Shown one piece after another: positions 44,593 through 54,958 of a stretch of 64,000 nt of DNA. The notes below the pieces were generated by a model, which saw only the letters and a list, made by a program, of their open reading frames with translations, searched no databases and was not told where the DNA came from. A program made the position numbers and the translations under genes. Origin of the DNA: Adiantum capillus-veneris (taxonomy: Eukaryota > Streptophyta > Polypodiopsida > Polypodiales > Pteridaceae); NCBI GenBank assembly GCA_014529385.2, contig CM043942.1:61977184-62041183 (forward strand). Reading direction: 5' to 3'. Each line of letters opens with the position of its first letter. The stretch's first letter is position 1.

Positions 44593-46097
44593 TGCAACAA
44601 CCGATGAGAGAATTGAAGGAACCTGGTACATCATACGACGGTTCTGAAAAAGCTAAACGAATAGATCTAGCGGAGCCAGGAGAAGATCCAAAACCTGCAT
44701 ATATTTCCACGGATCTTACTGAAGAAGAGGAAACACTATTGATAGCTACTCTAAAACAGTATAGAGATGTGTTTGCATGGTTATACAAAGATCTTAAGGG
44801 GGTGGATCCAAGTATCTGTCAACACACGATACCCCTTAAGAACGACGCCAAACCAAGCAGACAACGTCCTTATACTTACAATGAGACGTTTGCAAGGAAG
44901 ATCAAGGAGGAGATAGATAATATGAAAGAGGCAGAGTTTATTTACGAAATTGAGCACACTGACTGGGTTTCATCGATTGTGGTGGTCCCAAAGAAAAATG
45001 AAAAGTTGAGAGTATGCGTCAATCTTAAGAAAGTAAACACTGCTACAATTTGGGACAACTATCCCCTACCCATTACTGATCATGTAATAGAAAGAGTGAC
45101 AGGAAAAGAGACTTACACTTTCTTAGATGGCTTTTCAGGCTACAACCAACTCGCAATAAAGCCAGAGGATCAACACAAGACAGCTTTTGCAACAATTGAA
45201 TGGGGCATTTTTACATTCAGGGTACTGGCTTTTGGCTTAACGAATGTACCAGCCACATTTTAGAGGCTGATGGGTCATGCTTTTAAAGAATATCTAAGAC
45301 AGTTCTTAGAAATTTACATGGATGACTTGTGCGTTCACTCTCTTGTAAGATTGGAGCACATAGAGCACTTGACCAAAGTGTTCAAAAAATGCAGACTGTA
45401 TCGGATTTGCCTGAATTCGGAGAAATGTGTCTTCATGGTAAGACAAGGCAAAATATTGGGACATATAGTGTCCAAAAATGGTATTTCGATAGACATGGAG
45501 AAGATCAGCGTAATTGTTGATCTACCACGACTAGTAAAGGTAAAGGAGGTACATGCATTTATGGACCATTGTGGATATTATCGCAGATTTATCTACTCAT
45601 ACGCTATAATTGCGAAACCACTTTACGCGTTGATAACTAAATTTGAGTGGACAGATGAGTGTGAGAAAGCTTTTCAAACTTTGAAGCAAAGATTGATATC
45701 CGCTCCAATTTTGAAGGCTCCGGATTGGGAAAAGATATTCCACATCCACGTAGATGCATCAGCATATGCTATAGGATGTATACTTGCACAACCTAGAGAA
45801 AACAACATGGGTTTTCCAATCAGTTACTCTAGTAGACAACTAAACAGTGCAGAGAAGAATTACACAACAACTAAAAGGGAGGGTTTGGGTATGATCTATG
45901 CTGCGAAAAAGTTTAGACATTACCTATTTTCCAATAAATTTGTATTCTTTGTTGATCACCAAGCACTGCTGTACTTGGTAAATAAACCTTGCAGTACGGG
46001 GCGGATTGTATGATGGTTCATCATACTGCTTGAGTTTGACTTCACGGTTGTAGTCAAAAAAGAAACTACACACCAAAGAGCGGATCATTTATATAGA
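44538..46097 (+). pseudogene. E reverse transcriptase and RNase H
   Basis: RT: HTIPLKNDAKPSRQRPYTYN, EAEFIYEIEHTDWVSSIVVVPKK, FLDGFSGYNQLAIKPEDQHKTAF, and the catalytic YMDDLCVHS at 45315-45326. TAG at 45261-45263 interrupts PATF.RLMG and fits a Gln codon. RNase H: FHIHVDASAYAIGCILAQ, KREGLGMIYAAKKFRHYL and FFVDHQALLYLV keep the acidic residues. A TGA at about 46011-46013 precedes the last segment (EFDFTVVVKK, HQRADHLYRM). YMDD and the short LG-type loops set this RT apart from the FDD of A and C. Confidence 0.85.
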
Positions 46098-47360
46098 ATG
46101 GTGTATGGAGAAAACCCTGTAGGAGTTGATGATGATTTGCCAGATGCATATCTCTTCAACATAGAAATGGTTCCAAGATGGAGCGAAGATGTAATTCCTT
46201 TGTTGACTATTGGGTCATTGAATTTGACAAGACAACCATCTATCATTGCAACATCTAGATCATTGGTAATGCTGGCTTGAAGGCTATACAAACAGGGATC
46301 GGATCAAATCCTTAGGCTTTGTGTTGAATCAAGTGAACAGGACTTGTATCTAAACCAGTCTCATGTACAAACAACAGGGATTCACAATGGGCATGCACAG
46401 ATGTATCAAAGATTGATGAGAATGGGTGTATATTGGCCGAAAATGCAACAAAGTGTTCATAAGCATATCAAATCATGTATTATCTGCACTTTTCAGAAGT
46501 CGATAGAACACGCAACTCTATTCAAATTATCTGTAGCACCCAGATGGAGTAACTACATTGTAGAACAACTCACCACCGGAGTACTTTCTACAACGATGAG
46601 TAGATCACGTATCAAAACGATCACGAAAAAGGCAGAAAACTATGTATTGATTGAGGACAATCTTTACAAGAGGGGAAAAGACAATCAATTGAGAATGTGT
46701 TCGACGAAAGAGGAATACGTTCCTATCTTAGAGCAAGCACATGGCGGACAAGCTGGAGGACATTTCTCAGCTGACAAAATGGCCAAAGCAATTCTTATTG
46801 TTGCTGCCATATGGTGGCCTACACTATTCATGGACGCCGAAGAGTTTGTGAAACGATGTGATGATTGCCAGAGGACAAAGATTCCTAGAGCACGAGATGA
46901 CATGCCCTTGAGACCAATGATGGGGGCAAGAGCGTTTGCAAAATGAGGAATAGATTTTGTAGGACCAATTGTGCCTCCTGGATATAAAACGCACGTTCAA
47001 TACATTATTGTGGCAACAGGTTATCTAACAAAGTGGGTTGAAGCAAAAGCAACAACCAAAAATGATGCAAAAACGACAGCACGGTTTTTGTATGAGAACA
47101 TTTTCACCAGGTATGGCTTACCAATAGAGATAGTGAGCGATAGAGGGACTCACTTCGTCAATGAAGTGATCGAATTTCTATTGGATGAATTCATGGTAAT
47201 TCATAAGAAGTCAGCTGCCTATCATCCACAAGCTAATGGCCAAGCAAAAAGTACGAACAAGATTTTGGTGAAAATTCTCATGAAAATTATTAGTGAATCA
47301 AGAGCCGCGACTGGGATCAAAAGTTGCATTCAGCTTTATGGGCATATAGAGTAGCTTACA
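46098..47360 (+). pseudogene. E integrase with two tandem zinc-binding modules
   Basis: Module 1 starts with VPRWSEDVIPLLTIGSL (about 46170) and has His 46362 and 46383, Cys 46476 and 46485. Module 2 starts with APRWSNYIVEQLTTGVL (about 46536) and has His 46740 and 46761, Cys 46857 and 46866. Both are H-X6-H-X30/31-C-X2-C and intact, about 126 residues apart. The core has Asp in GIDFVGP (46953) and SDRGTHF (47139), but the third acidic residue is Lys (QAKSTNK, codon 47247-47249) at the right DD35E spacing, so this copy is catalytically dead. TGA at 46944-46946 fits a Trp codon. A frameshift near 47330 follows. Confidence 0.85.
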
Positions 47361-47872
47361 AAACCTCAATCGGAACGACTCTGTTCAACATGGTTTATGG
47401 AATTCAAGCGATTTTGCCACTTGAATTTCTTATCCCCACACTTCGGGTAGCTAAAGAATTAGAATGGATGGGCCATGAATTATCCAATCAAATAGATATC
47501 CTTGAAAAATTGGATGAAACTAGATTGAGAGCAGTTGCATCAATCTACGCGCAAAAATGAAACATGAAATCATTCTTTGATCAACATGTTATCAGCAAGG
47601 AATTTGCTACGGGGGATTACGTCTTAATGTATACCCTGAAACAACATTCCCGGAAACTCAAAAAGTGAGGCAATGGATCCTATGTGATTCATGACATATC
47701 ATCTAGCGCTGCCATTAAGCTTGCGACATTAGAGGGAGAGGAGATGCCTAATTGGATTAGTGGCTACAGATTAAAGAAGTTCAACCTACCACTAACCTCA
47801 GAGATGCTTGCCAAAATCCACGCTGCAAAGGAGCGTAAGAACAAAGAAAATGAGACAAAAGCTCAAGCATAG
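47361..47872 (+). pseudogene. E integrase C-terminal region
   Basis: Two frames: YGIQAILPLEFLIPTLRVA with DQ.D.LEKLDETRLRAV (47324-47560), and the barrel-like DYVLMYTLKQH.RKLKK with SYVIHDISSSAAIKLATLEGEE (to 47872). TGA at 47558-47560 and at about 47666 fit Arg and Trp codons. No chromodomain follows, unlike A and C. The domain would bind DNA ends. Confidence 0.75.
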
Positions 47873-47938
47873 GAGGAGGCCAGAATCAAGATTTTAAAGG
47901 GGAAACAGAAATTACAACAACAAAGACTAATGGGAAAT

Positions 47939-48993
47939 AGGAATCGATATTCGCATCAGTGTCAGACTTCCGAATGGTAGATATCAACGAGCATTGATTG
48001 ACATAGGGGCAAGAGTCAATGTGATCAACTTCTCCACTTACAAGATGCTTACCGATGAACCCTTAGTGCAATCCACATGAGATTTACAAGCCGAAAATGG
48101 GGCAAAAATGCCAACATTGGGAATAGTAAACTTACCAATCAATATTGATGGAAATAGTTGTCCTCATCAATTTCTCGTAATGAAAGACAAAGGAATTAGA
48201 GAATCACTATGTTTGGGAGTTCCATGGATGAAAACGTACAATGCAGTTATCGAATGGTCAGAATATGCGCTGATGTACACACACAACTCTAACACGTACA
48301 TGACTCCATTCGCCAAAACAGATTACTCGTGGCCGATTATCCCCATCGACAAAAAGCAATTAGCTCATCAGCCAGAAACACCAAAAATGGCTATTTGGAA
48401 AGTATGGATAAAGAAAACCGTCGTGCAGGAAAAACAAAGACAGATATGGCTACCCAAGTCACAAATCCCGATGACAGCAACACCATATCAAAGACCTTCA
48501 GGAGATAACCCAGAGTGGAAGTGGCAACCAAAGCTGGAGACAACCAAAAATTCAGCGACAAAGATCGAACGGAGACCAAAAAGTCAACCTAGGAATCCTG
48601 AACTAACAAAATGGCAATGGAAACCTAAGAAAATTCAGGAACCTACATTAAACTCTGCAAATATGAAAAAAATTGAATACAAATGGGTTCCAAAAATAGT
48701 TGCCATAAAAAAACCAACAATCAAGGAGAGAGGAATTACACTGCAAGCTCTTTTGTTCCATAAACAACTAGCCTCGCCATCCAAAGCCACTGAAACTTAC
48801 ATTCAATCCCCGCATCTTGCACAACACTTTGTTTCCCAATGCATTGTCTCAAACATGAGGATAGGGCCACATTACACGGCCATGCATAGACAAAGATTTC
48901 AAAACCCATGCACACGCACACAACCTTCGTCCGGGACGACTCAGTTTAGGAAGGGGGGAGTAACTGCTGAATCTAGCAGCAGTCAGGACCATT
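47939..48993 (+). pseudogene. E second retropepsin-like domain with Trp-x-Pro-Lys array
   Basis: From 47939 the frame reads VRLPNGRYQRALIDIGARVNVINFSTYKML, with the protease loop Asp at 48000-48002 but Ile-Gly-Ala where Ser/Thr-Gly-Ala is usual. A TGA at 48078-48080 interrupts it, then FLVMKDKGIRESLCLGVPWMKTYNAVI, the conserved LG.PW block. So the fold is retropepsin but the triad is not canonical. Next come Trp motifs: VWIKK, IWLPK, WKWQPK, WQWKPK and YKWVPK at residues 100, 114, 139, 171 and 193 of the frame starting 48108. The frame ends at 48993. Its place after integrase is unusual. B and G have this tail behind their ordinary protease. Confidence 0.72.
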
Positions 48994-49693
48994 AAGGGGT
49001 CCAAGGTGTATATATGTACATAATGCGTGTGTTTTTTGTTTTTTCATTTTTTTAAGAGTTCAATTTCAAACAAATTTGATCAAAATCTGGTATTTTTTAG
49101 CGTTTTTATCATCCAACCAGCATAATAATGAGCTGTAATGACAAAATCTTGAGCATTGGGATGATTCTAATGAAAATATCTGCTTAGGGGTGAGTATAAT
49201 AATTTTTGGCTAATTTTTGCCAGTTAATAAGTATTTTCAATTTATTTCGCTTAATTTTTGTCAATAAAACTTCAAAAATTAAAAATATATCATCCACAGT
49301 GTCGAAATCAAGTTCAGGAAGCAAACCCCGAAGTATCATGATAGGGTTATCAAGCATGGAAGATATGAAGCTAATCTAAAGACGCCAAATTTCAGTCTTA
49401 ATGATCAGGACCACATTTCCCTAGAACCGCATCAAACGGTGATACGACGCCAGAATGACGAACGGTTCGACCCACAGGTGGTATACAAATTATCTCAAGT
49501 TCAAAGGTAAGGAAAATCAGCCCTATGTCACGAAAACCTCGGGAAGATATGGGTCAGGTAGGCCAAAAATCTAGCTCATTGTTCAATATCCATTCTGAGA
49601 GAGAAGAGGAGAGCTTCTTGACCTAGAGCGAGCTGCCATATTTCTACTCCGTACGGACGATTAGTGCCGGCTTTTCACACCAGATTTCACAGA
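48994..49693 (+). promoter_or_regulatory. Spacer between pol and the coiled-coil ORF of E
   Basis: Noncoding, AT-rich. A TATA-like GTGTATATATGTAC lies at 49006-49019, just after the pol stop, and TATCATCCACAG at 49286-49299 resembles a splice acceptor. Either could help express the downstream ORF, but this is inference. Confidence 0.4.
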
Positions 49694-52103
49694 ATGCCTC
49701 GCCAAAAGCAAGAAAGGTAGTGCAGCACCATATGAAGTGGATGAGCTCTCTATGAACAAAAAAGCTCACATCTCAGATGAAACAGTAGCTCAGATCCTTG
49801 CTCACATTTTTCATTGCGAAGTTTAGGGATGCTGATAGTGACATGGTAAAGACGACCATCATGCCACGGGAAATATGGAATCTTCACCGAAGGTTGGAGG
49901 TCACCGAAGCCGTGCGGGCTATTCATTTGGAGCACTTTTTTAGATTGCAGCCATGGGGAACAGACTACATGAGGGCCCACGAGCTCATGAGCTCGATACA
50001 GTATGATGGGCAAGCGATGCTCACCAACAAGGATGGTTCAAAGGTGAAAGTAAATATCACAAAAGACATCATCAACGAAGCTTTGCACTTCCTTCCAGAG
50101 CAACACGACTTGCAGGCAAAGACCAAGTCACTGGACAATGAGAAGGCGTTTATCAAAGCAAAAGGAAACAAGTACAATTACAGTGACATGATATACGGTG
50201 AGCTGGAGTTACCAATGAGATTGATCTCTCAACATTTCAGGGTACAAAAGCCTCCTCGCTACACCGAGCCGATCCTGCACATTGCAGTGGTCATGGCTCT
50301 AGCAATAGCTGAAAACAGAACCATCCGATGCGATTATGGTTCTTACATCTTGGAAAGCTTGGTCGAAGCAAATTTGAATTGCTCGGCAAAAAACAAAAGC
50401 TACATGAGCGCAGGGCCAATGCTAACAAGAATAGCATACCAAGATTTGGGAACGATTGAAGATCTGCCGGAGGCCAGTTCTCAAGCGGCCTTGATTCAAA
50501 AAGAAAAGTTGATTGTTCACTCAGTAAGGACGACCACTAGCGCACATCATCGCGCTCGGTCAAGGCATCCAACAAAATATCAAGTGATGAAGAAGATATG
50601 GAGACTAAAGACGAGGGAAACCCTCAAGGGTCAAAAGACAAAGGACCATGTGAATTTGAAGAAAGTGAGGAGGAAGACACCACCACACCGCTCGAGAGAA
50701 AAAGAAGGGAAAGAAGTACAGTGCCGCCGTCCTAACTTCAAAAAGTATATGCAGAGGCCCAACAAAGAATTGAGGAAAGAAGGACAAAGTTGCGGGCTGA
50801 CAAAAAGGCAAGGGCTGCTGCAACACAGCTAACAGAAAAACGAAGGTTCGAGAAGGAAATACAAGCAAGAATAGAAGAGGCAGCTCGAATATGGGCTGAA
50901 AGGATAGCTGCGGAACAAAAGGCTGCAGAAGTGGACGTTTCTTCTCAGTCCACTGAAGGAATAAAGAAAAAAGAAGTGGCTGAAGATACGAACCAAGCAG
51001 AGCAATTAAAGAAAGCTCAAAGAGAGATGAATGTGGAAGCACGACAGGCGGCGGAATTGACTCGCCGAAGAATAATTAAGCTTTTAAAGAAAAGAAAAAC
51101 GGACGCGTTTGTTGTTTCACAGCCAAGGGAAGATGCACCGAAAAAGAGGCACGTACAAGAAGTGGAGAAATCACCACCTCCTCCCTCGCCGAAATCACCA
51201 CCTCCTCCTCCATCACCTGCACACAAAGAGTCTGTACCCCCTCCTGAAGCAATAGGGTACCAAGAAGCTTGTCAAGCTATGGCAAGCTATGGCTGATTTT
51301 GACTACAGAAAAACCTTGCAAGATTTGGAAAACAGTTCTGATGCCAGCACGTGGTGCTAGAAGAAAAGGAAAGGCTGGTACAGGAGGCTCAACACATGCA
51401 AAAATATGGGCAAGAGGAGTTAGAGAGTCTGCGGGCACAACTGGAGCTCACAACGAAGGAAAGAGACACCGAGAGACAGCAGGCTCAGTCTCTCATCAGA
51501 GACCTGGTGGATGTCAGGACGGAGTTGACAACCAAGGAAATGGAATGCCAAGATTTGACAGCAAGGGTTAAGAAAGAAATGGAGCAGCTTGATTACAAAG
51601 GTGCAAGGTTCCAGAGGGTTAATAGTTCATACCTCACTGTCAAAAGTACTCTAACAACCTTGCTGGAAAACCAGGAACCTGCTGGAGCATTGTTCTCCAC
51701 ATCAGACAATGCTACAACAGTGAACACCCTAGTGGCACTGAAAGAGGAGCTAGAGCAAGAAAAACTTCAAAGACAATTGCTTCTCTTGGGGATGATGGCC
51801 CAAAGGGCGGCCAACGAGCAAAAAGTAAAAGAGCTGGAGCAGCAATTGGCAGAAGTGAGAGCCGAAATAGAGACGCAGAAGCAAATCAGCGAGACACTGT
51901 TGAAAGAAAAAAAAGCACTGATTTCTCAACAACAAATCAGAACAGATGAAGCCCATGTGCAACCGCAACTGCTGCCTATTCAAGACATGCCTGACTTGCC
52001 TGAAACATCACATGAAGGAGAACAACGACAGGGATCACAACCGAGGCAAGCCTAGATATTAGAGATGAGCTCACCCAAAGCATTAAGGAGATGCCGGAAG
52101 GTC
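49694..52103 (+). pseudogene. E extra ORF: globular domain, Pro-rich linker and coiled coil, cut by G
   Basis: Starts at ATG 49694 (MPRQKQE); a frameshift soon after and another near 49800 lead to the long frame 49798-50832. The N-terminal domain (about 270 residues) includes RAHELMSSIQYDGQAML, VNITKDIINEALHFLP, LPMRLISQHFRV and RCDYGSYILESLVEANLN. It is shared with F and resembles in pattern the ORFs often labelled putative plant transposon protein. Then a basic Ala/Glu-rich helix region, a Pro-rich linker (SPPPPSPKSPPPPP, near 51180) and a coiled coil (51351-51990, Leu/Glu heptads). No signal peptide or membrane segment was seen, so it is not an envelope protein. The C-terminal domain present in F lies beyond the G insertion. 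Confidence 0.7.
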
Positions 52104-52342
52104 TGTGCGCGTATGTCGCACGTGTCAATGCAAGGATCTTTCCGATACACCGCGTGCGAGCCAGAAATGGCTCCAAGCACACAACAAGCCTAAACAAGTA
52201 AGCTCAAAGAAGGCGATGGTGTGTCACTCACCTCTCTACGCTTGCTTCGTGGAGGATTCCTCGCCGTGAAGAAGAAGGAGCCGCCGCTTCGCCGCGATCA
52301 ATCGCTTCACCGCCGCCGTGCCGTCGTCGCAATGCTCGATCG

Positions 52343-52407
<65 letters not shown>

Positions 52408-52682
52408 ATGGAGATGGAGCAAGAGCACTCTTCTATTGCACAAATGAGAGAATGAGTGAATTTTAGGTTTATTTGACTTTTATATGAGCTCACCCCATTC
52501 ACACTTGGGCGCCATGCTTAGCCAACTAATCCCTTGAATGTTCCAGTTAGAGTGCGCCTCTCATCGGCGATCACTCTTACCCTTTTCCTATTGGACCGAC
52601 AAGCCCGGTACCTGACTCTACAAGTAAATAATACAACGTCCATCGTAGGTGATAGGGTGTCTGTGAGGTGTGAGGGTTAACA
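52104..52682 (-). repeat. 3' LTR of element G (B-type, 579 bp)
   Basis: Same family as 8429-9034 and 32651-33245, with a (CT)n tract at 52345-52405. It is not followed by any PBS, as expected of a 3' LTR abutting foreign sequence (E). Confidence 0.82.
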
Positions 52683-52910
52683 TGCCCCCCTTCCTAATGT
52701 AGATTTTGTCCTCGAAAGCTATTGAGTTGAAGCTCGTTTGTCGAGGTGGAAGAGACTTTGAGATGAATGTCCTTAGCCTTCTTCAGTCACTGCAAAACCA
52801 AACAACATTGGCACAGTAATTGCATTCTCATAAGCGATTAAAAAGCATATGTAGTTTTAGGAAGACAAATTGACACAGAATTTTAAACAATTTGTCAGCA
52901 ATAACCTACC
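52683..52910 (-). other. Polypurine tract and 3' internal end of G
   Basis: The minus strand purine run AGGAAGGGGGGCA at 52683-52698 adjoins the LTR. The rest matches 9051-9265 of B closely. Confidence 0.65.
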
Positions 52911-53213
52911 CTCTATCACTTGAGTGATGAGGATCAAAGGTGTTTTATGACATATGTTTCTGTTTCAGTATACCGGATGTGAATGTGTAGGTCTGGATCA
53001 ATGTTTTGAGTTTTATTGTGCATACTCATTTGCTAATTGTTCATGCTCTTTATTATTTTTATTTTTTGTGAGTATAAGGCTATATAAATACATTCCCTAA
53101 GATTGGAGATTAAGAATTCAGGGAGGAAGGTTGAGAGGGAAGTGAGTGAATGATGAATGTCAGCAAACACTCCCCCCTTCCTTGGGTAGATCATATCGTT
53201 TGAAATGAGCTTG
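52911..53213 (-). promoter_or_regulatory. U3-like segment with internal polypurine tract in G
   Basis: A purine run (minus strand CCAAGGAAGGGGGGAG, 53169-53187) is followed by TGTTTGCTGACATTC and, 85 bp on, a TATA box (TTTATATAGCC). It looks like the start of an LTR, but B and G end in a different LTR. See the B equivalent at 24930-25041. Confidence 0.5.
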
Positions 53214-54913
53214 TCACCCTTTGAAACCAATTGTTCCAGTTGGTAATAGGTGGGGATTTTTCCAGTAGTTTTCTATTACCTTAGGTGCCTCGTCGAGTTG
53301 CAAGGGTGGTAAGGTACTCTCCCAGGATCGAACTTGAAGTGGTTCATCTGGTGATTCTTGAACACTGGGAAGTGTGGATACCTTTGTAGCTTTATGGAGG
53401 TCCACTATTGTAGGTGGAGGCTGTGGAGAAGCTTTTACCTCTATGGATGCATTACATGAGGAGCTAGAAGCTTCATGGGACTCCCCCCTTCCTGAGCTAG
53501 ATGGAACAAAGCGTTCTTTCTTCGGTACCCAAACTAGCTCTGGAGCGGGTGTGTAGCATTCTGTAATTTTTTTCTTTCCGTGATTGTCAATTTGTTTTGG
53601 AGCTACAGGATTGGGCTTACATGGGTCAGCAGGTGACAGGTAAGAATACAATCTACGTTTTGGCACCAAGATTTGATCATTTCCTTGATAGTAGCCTTGG
53701 GCTTCCAATAGTTTTTTAGGAATCCAACGCCACGTTTCCTTACATTTTTGGTGCGAGTGGGACGTTTCTTACAAGGCTTCTGTTTTTTAGCACTAGCTAT
53801 GGTCGCTAAAGAAGCTTTAGGGACCCACTTGTATGTTTTCTTCGCTACATTAGGATGAGTCTTATCAAAAGCTATTTGCATTGCTTCTAGCATATTTAAG
53901 GGTACGAGTGGTGGCATTTCATCCCCCTCAGATGCTACCCAGGTTGTCCCCCTATTTTCCCAAGTGTCTATGGTTGCTGCTAGGTGGACCCAATCCACAT
54001 TGTCCGACTCAGTCATCCCAAGTGGTACATCCATATAAGGAGAATCTTCCCCAACATCAGTGTCCGCTTTACATGTGTAACAATACTGCAATGGGGCCGA
54101 GTGAACCGTGGTCTCAGATCTATGATGAATTATAAACCTGTTTCCTAGAGGATGTGCTCGACTAGTTACAAGATTCAGTCGAATGATAGAATCTTGGAAC
54201 TGCAAGTAGACATGGTTTTTAGACCACTCATGCACCATTTTTGCTTCCCTCATAAAAGGACATCCTAAGATAATCTCCGATACCATAGTGTGCTTGGAGA
54301 AATCCATAACAATGAAGGTAACTCTTATTTTATGTCCAAAGACCTTGATCTTGAGATTTTCTAGCATCCCAATAGGTTTAACAATAGACCCATTGGCCAT
54401 CTTCACCACTATGGTTGTGGTCGCAAGGTGAGGTCTTCCCATAGTTTCCCAACAATTTTTAGTCACAATGCTAACCCCAACACCACCATCAAGGATTCCC
54501 TTCATAGTTAATCCCCTAGTAGTGATTGGTATGGTCGCATTGGATTCATCACCCTCGAAGTATTGTCCCAACTTGTTAACATGTATTTCTATAACAAGGT
54601 TCTCATCTAGGTTGGGTTGTGGATCTAAGTGTTCCTCCTCTGTTGGCATCTCCCCAGCTCCATCCATATGTGAAAATTGTGGTAGCCCAAACTTCAGTTC
54701 TCCATTGAGGAAGGCTCGAAGAGCTGAGACTAGCTCAGGGTCTTTATATAGTTTGGACATGATGGTGGTTCTAACTTCTGAAGACATGAAATCCATCAAT
54801 TTGGCAATGTTTAACGGCACCTTTTGGACCTTAGTCCCTTGACGTGGAGAAGATGGGATCTCCATTTCTTCGATAGGATCAAGTAGTCCCTCTTTAAACA
54901 TTCTTTCCATCAA
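53214..54913 (-). pseudogene. G protease with Trp-x-Pro-Lys tail
   Basis: The long frame 53603-54913 (436 codons) starts in a gag-derived linker. The retropepsin domain follows: GILDGGVGVSIVTKN (Asp-Gly-Gly where Asp-Ser/Thr-Gly is expected), VVKMANGSIVKPIGML, IILGCPFMREAKMV. An acidic insert (DTDVGEDSPYMD) leads to the tail with YKWVPK, YWKPKATIKE, QILVPKRRLYSY (Trp lost) and LVWVPKKERFVP, the last two in a second frame (53214-53708). Protease would cleave the gag polyprotein. The role of the tail is unknown. E has an equivalent tail after integrase. Confidence 0.75.
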
Positions 54914-54958
54914 GAAGTGAGTACGTCCACTTTCCCATGACTTTAAGTCACTTTTTTC

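Larger units (their letters stand above)
36881..52103 (+). mobile_element. Element E, large Ty3/gypsy retrotransposon with extra domains (visible part)
   Basis: Order: 5' LTR, tRNA-Asp PBS, 1.7-kb leader with spaced palindromic motifs, gag with zinc knuckles, protease, RT with YMDD, RNase H, two tandem integrase zinc modules, integrase core, a second retropepsin-like domain, a Trp-x-Pro-Lys array, spacer, then a large coiled-coil ORF cut by G at 52104. No chromodomain was seen. The tRNA-Asp primer, the zinc-knuckle type and an ORF after pol fit the Athila/Tat side of Ty3, but the extra domains are not the textbook layout. The 3' end should lie beyond G, outside the window. Many stops and frameshifts are present. 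Confidence 0.82.

Noticed and set aside
49694-52103. Envelope-like gene, by position after pol.
   Set aside because: No signal peptide or membrane-spanning segment can be seen in either copy.
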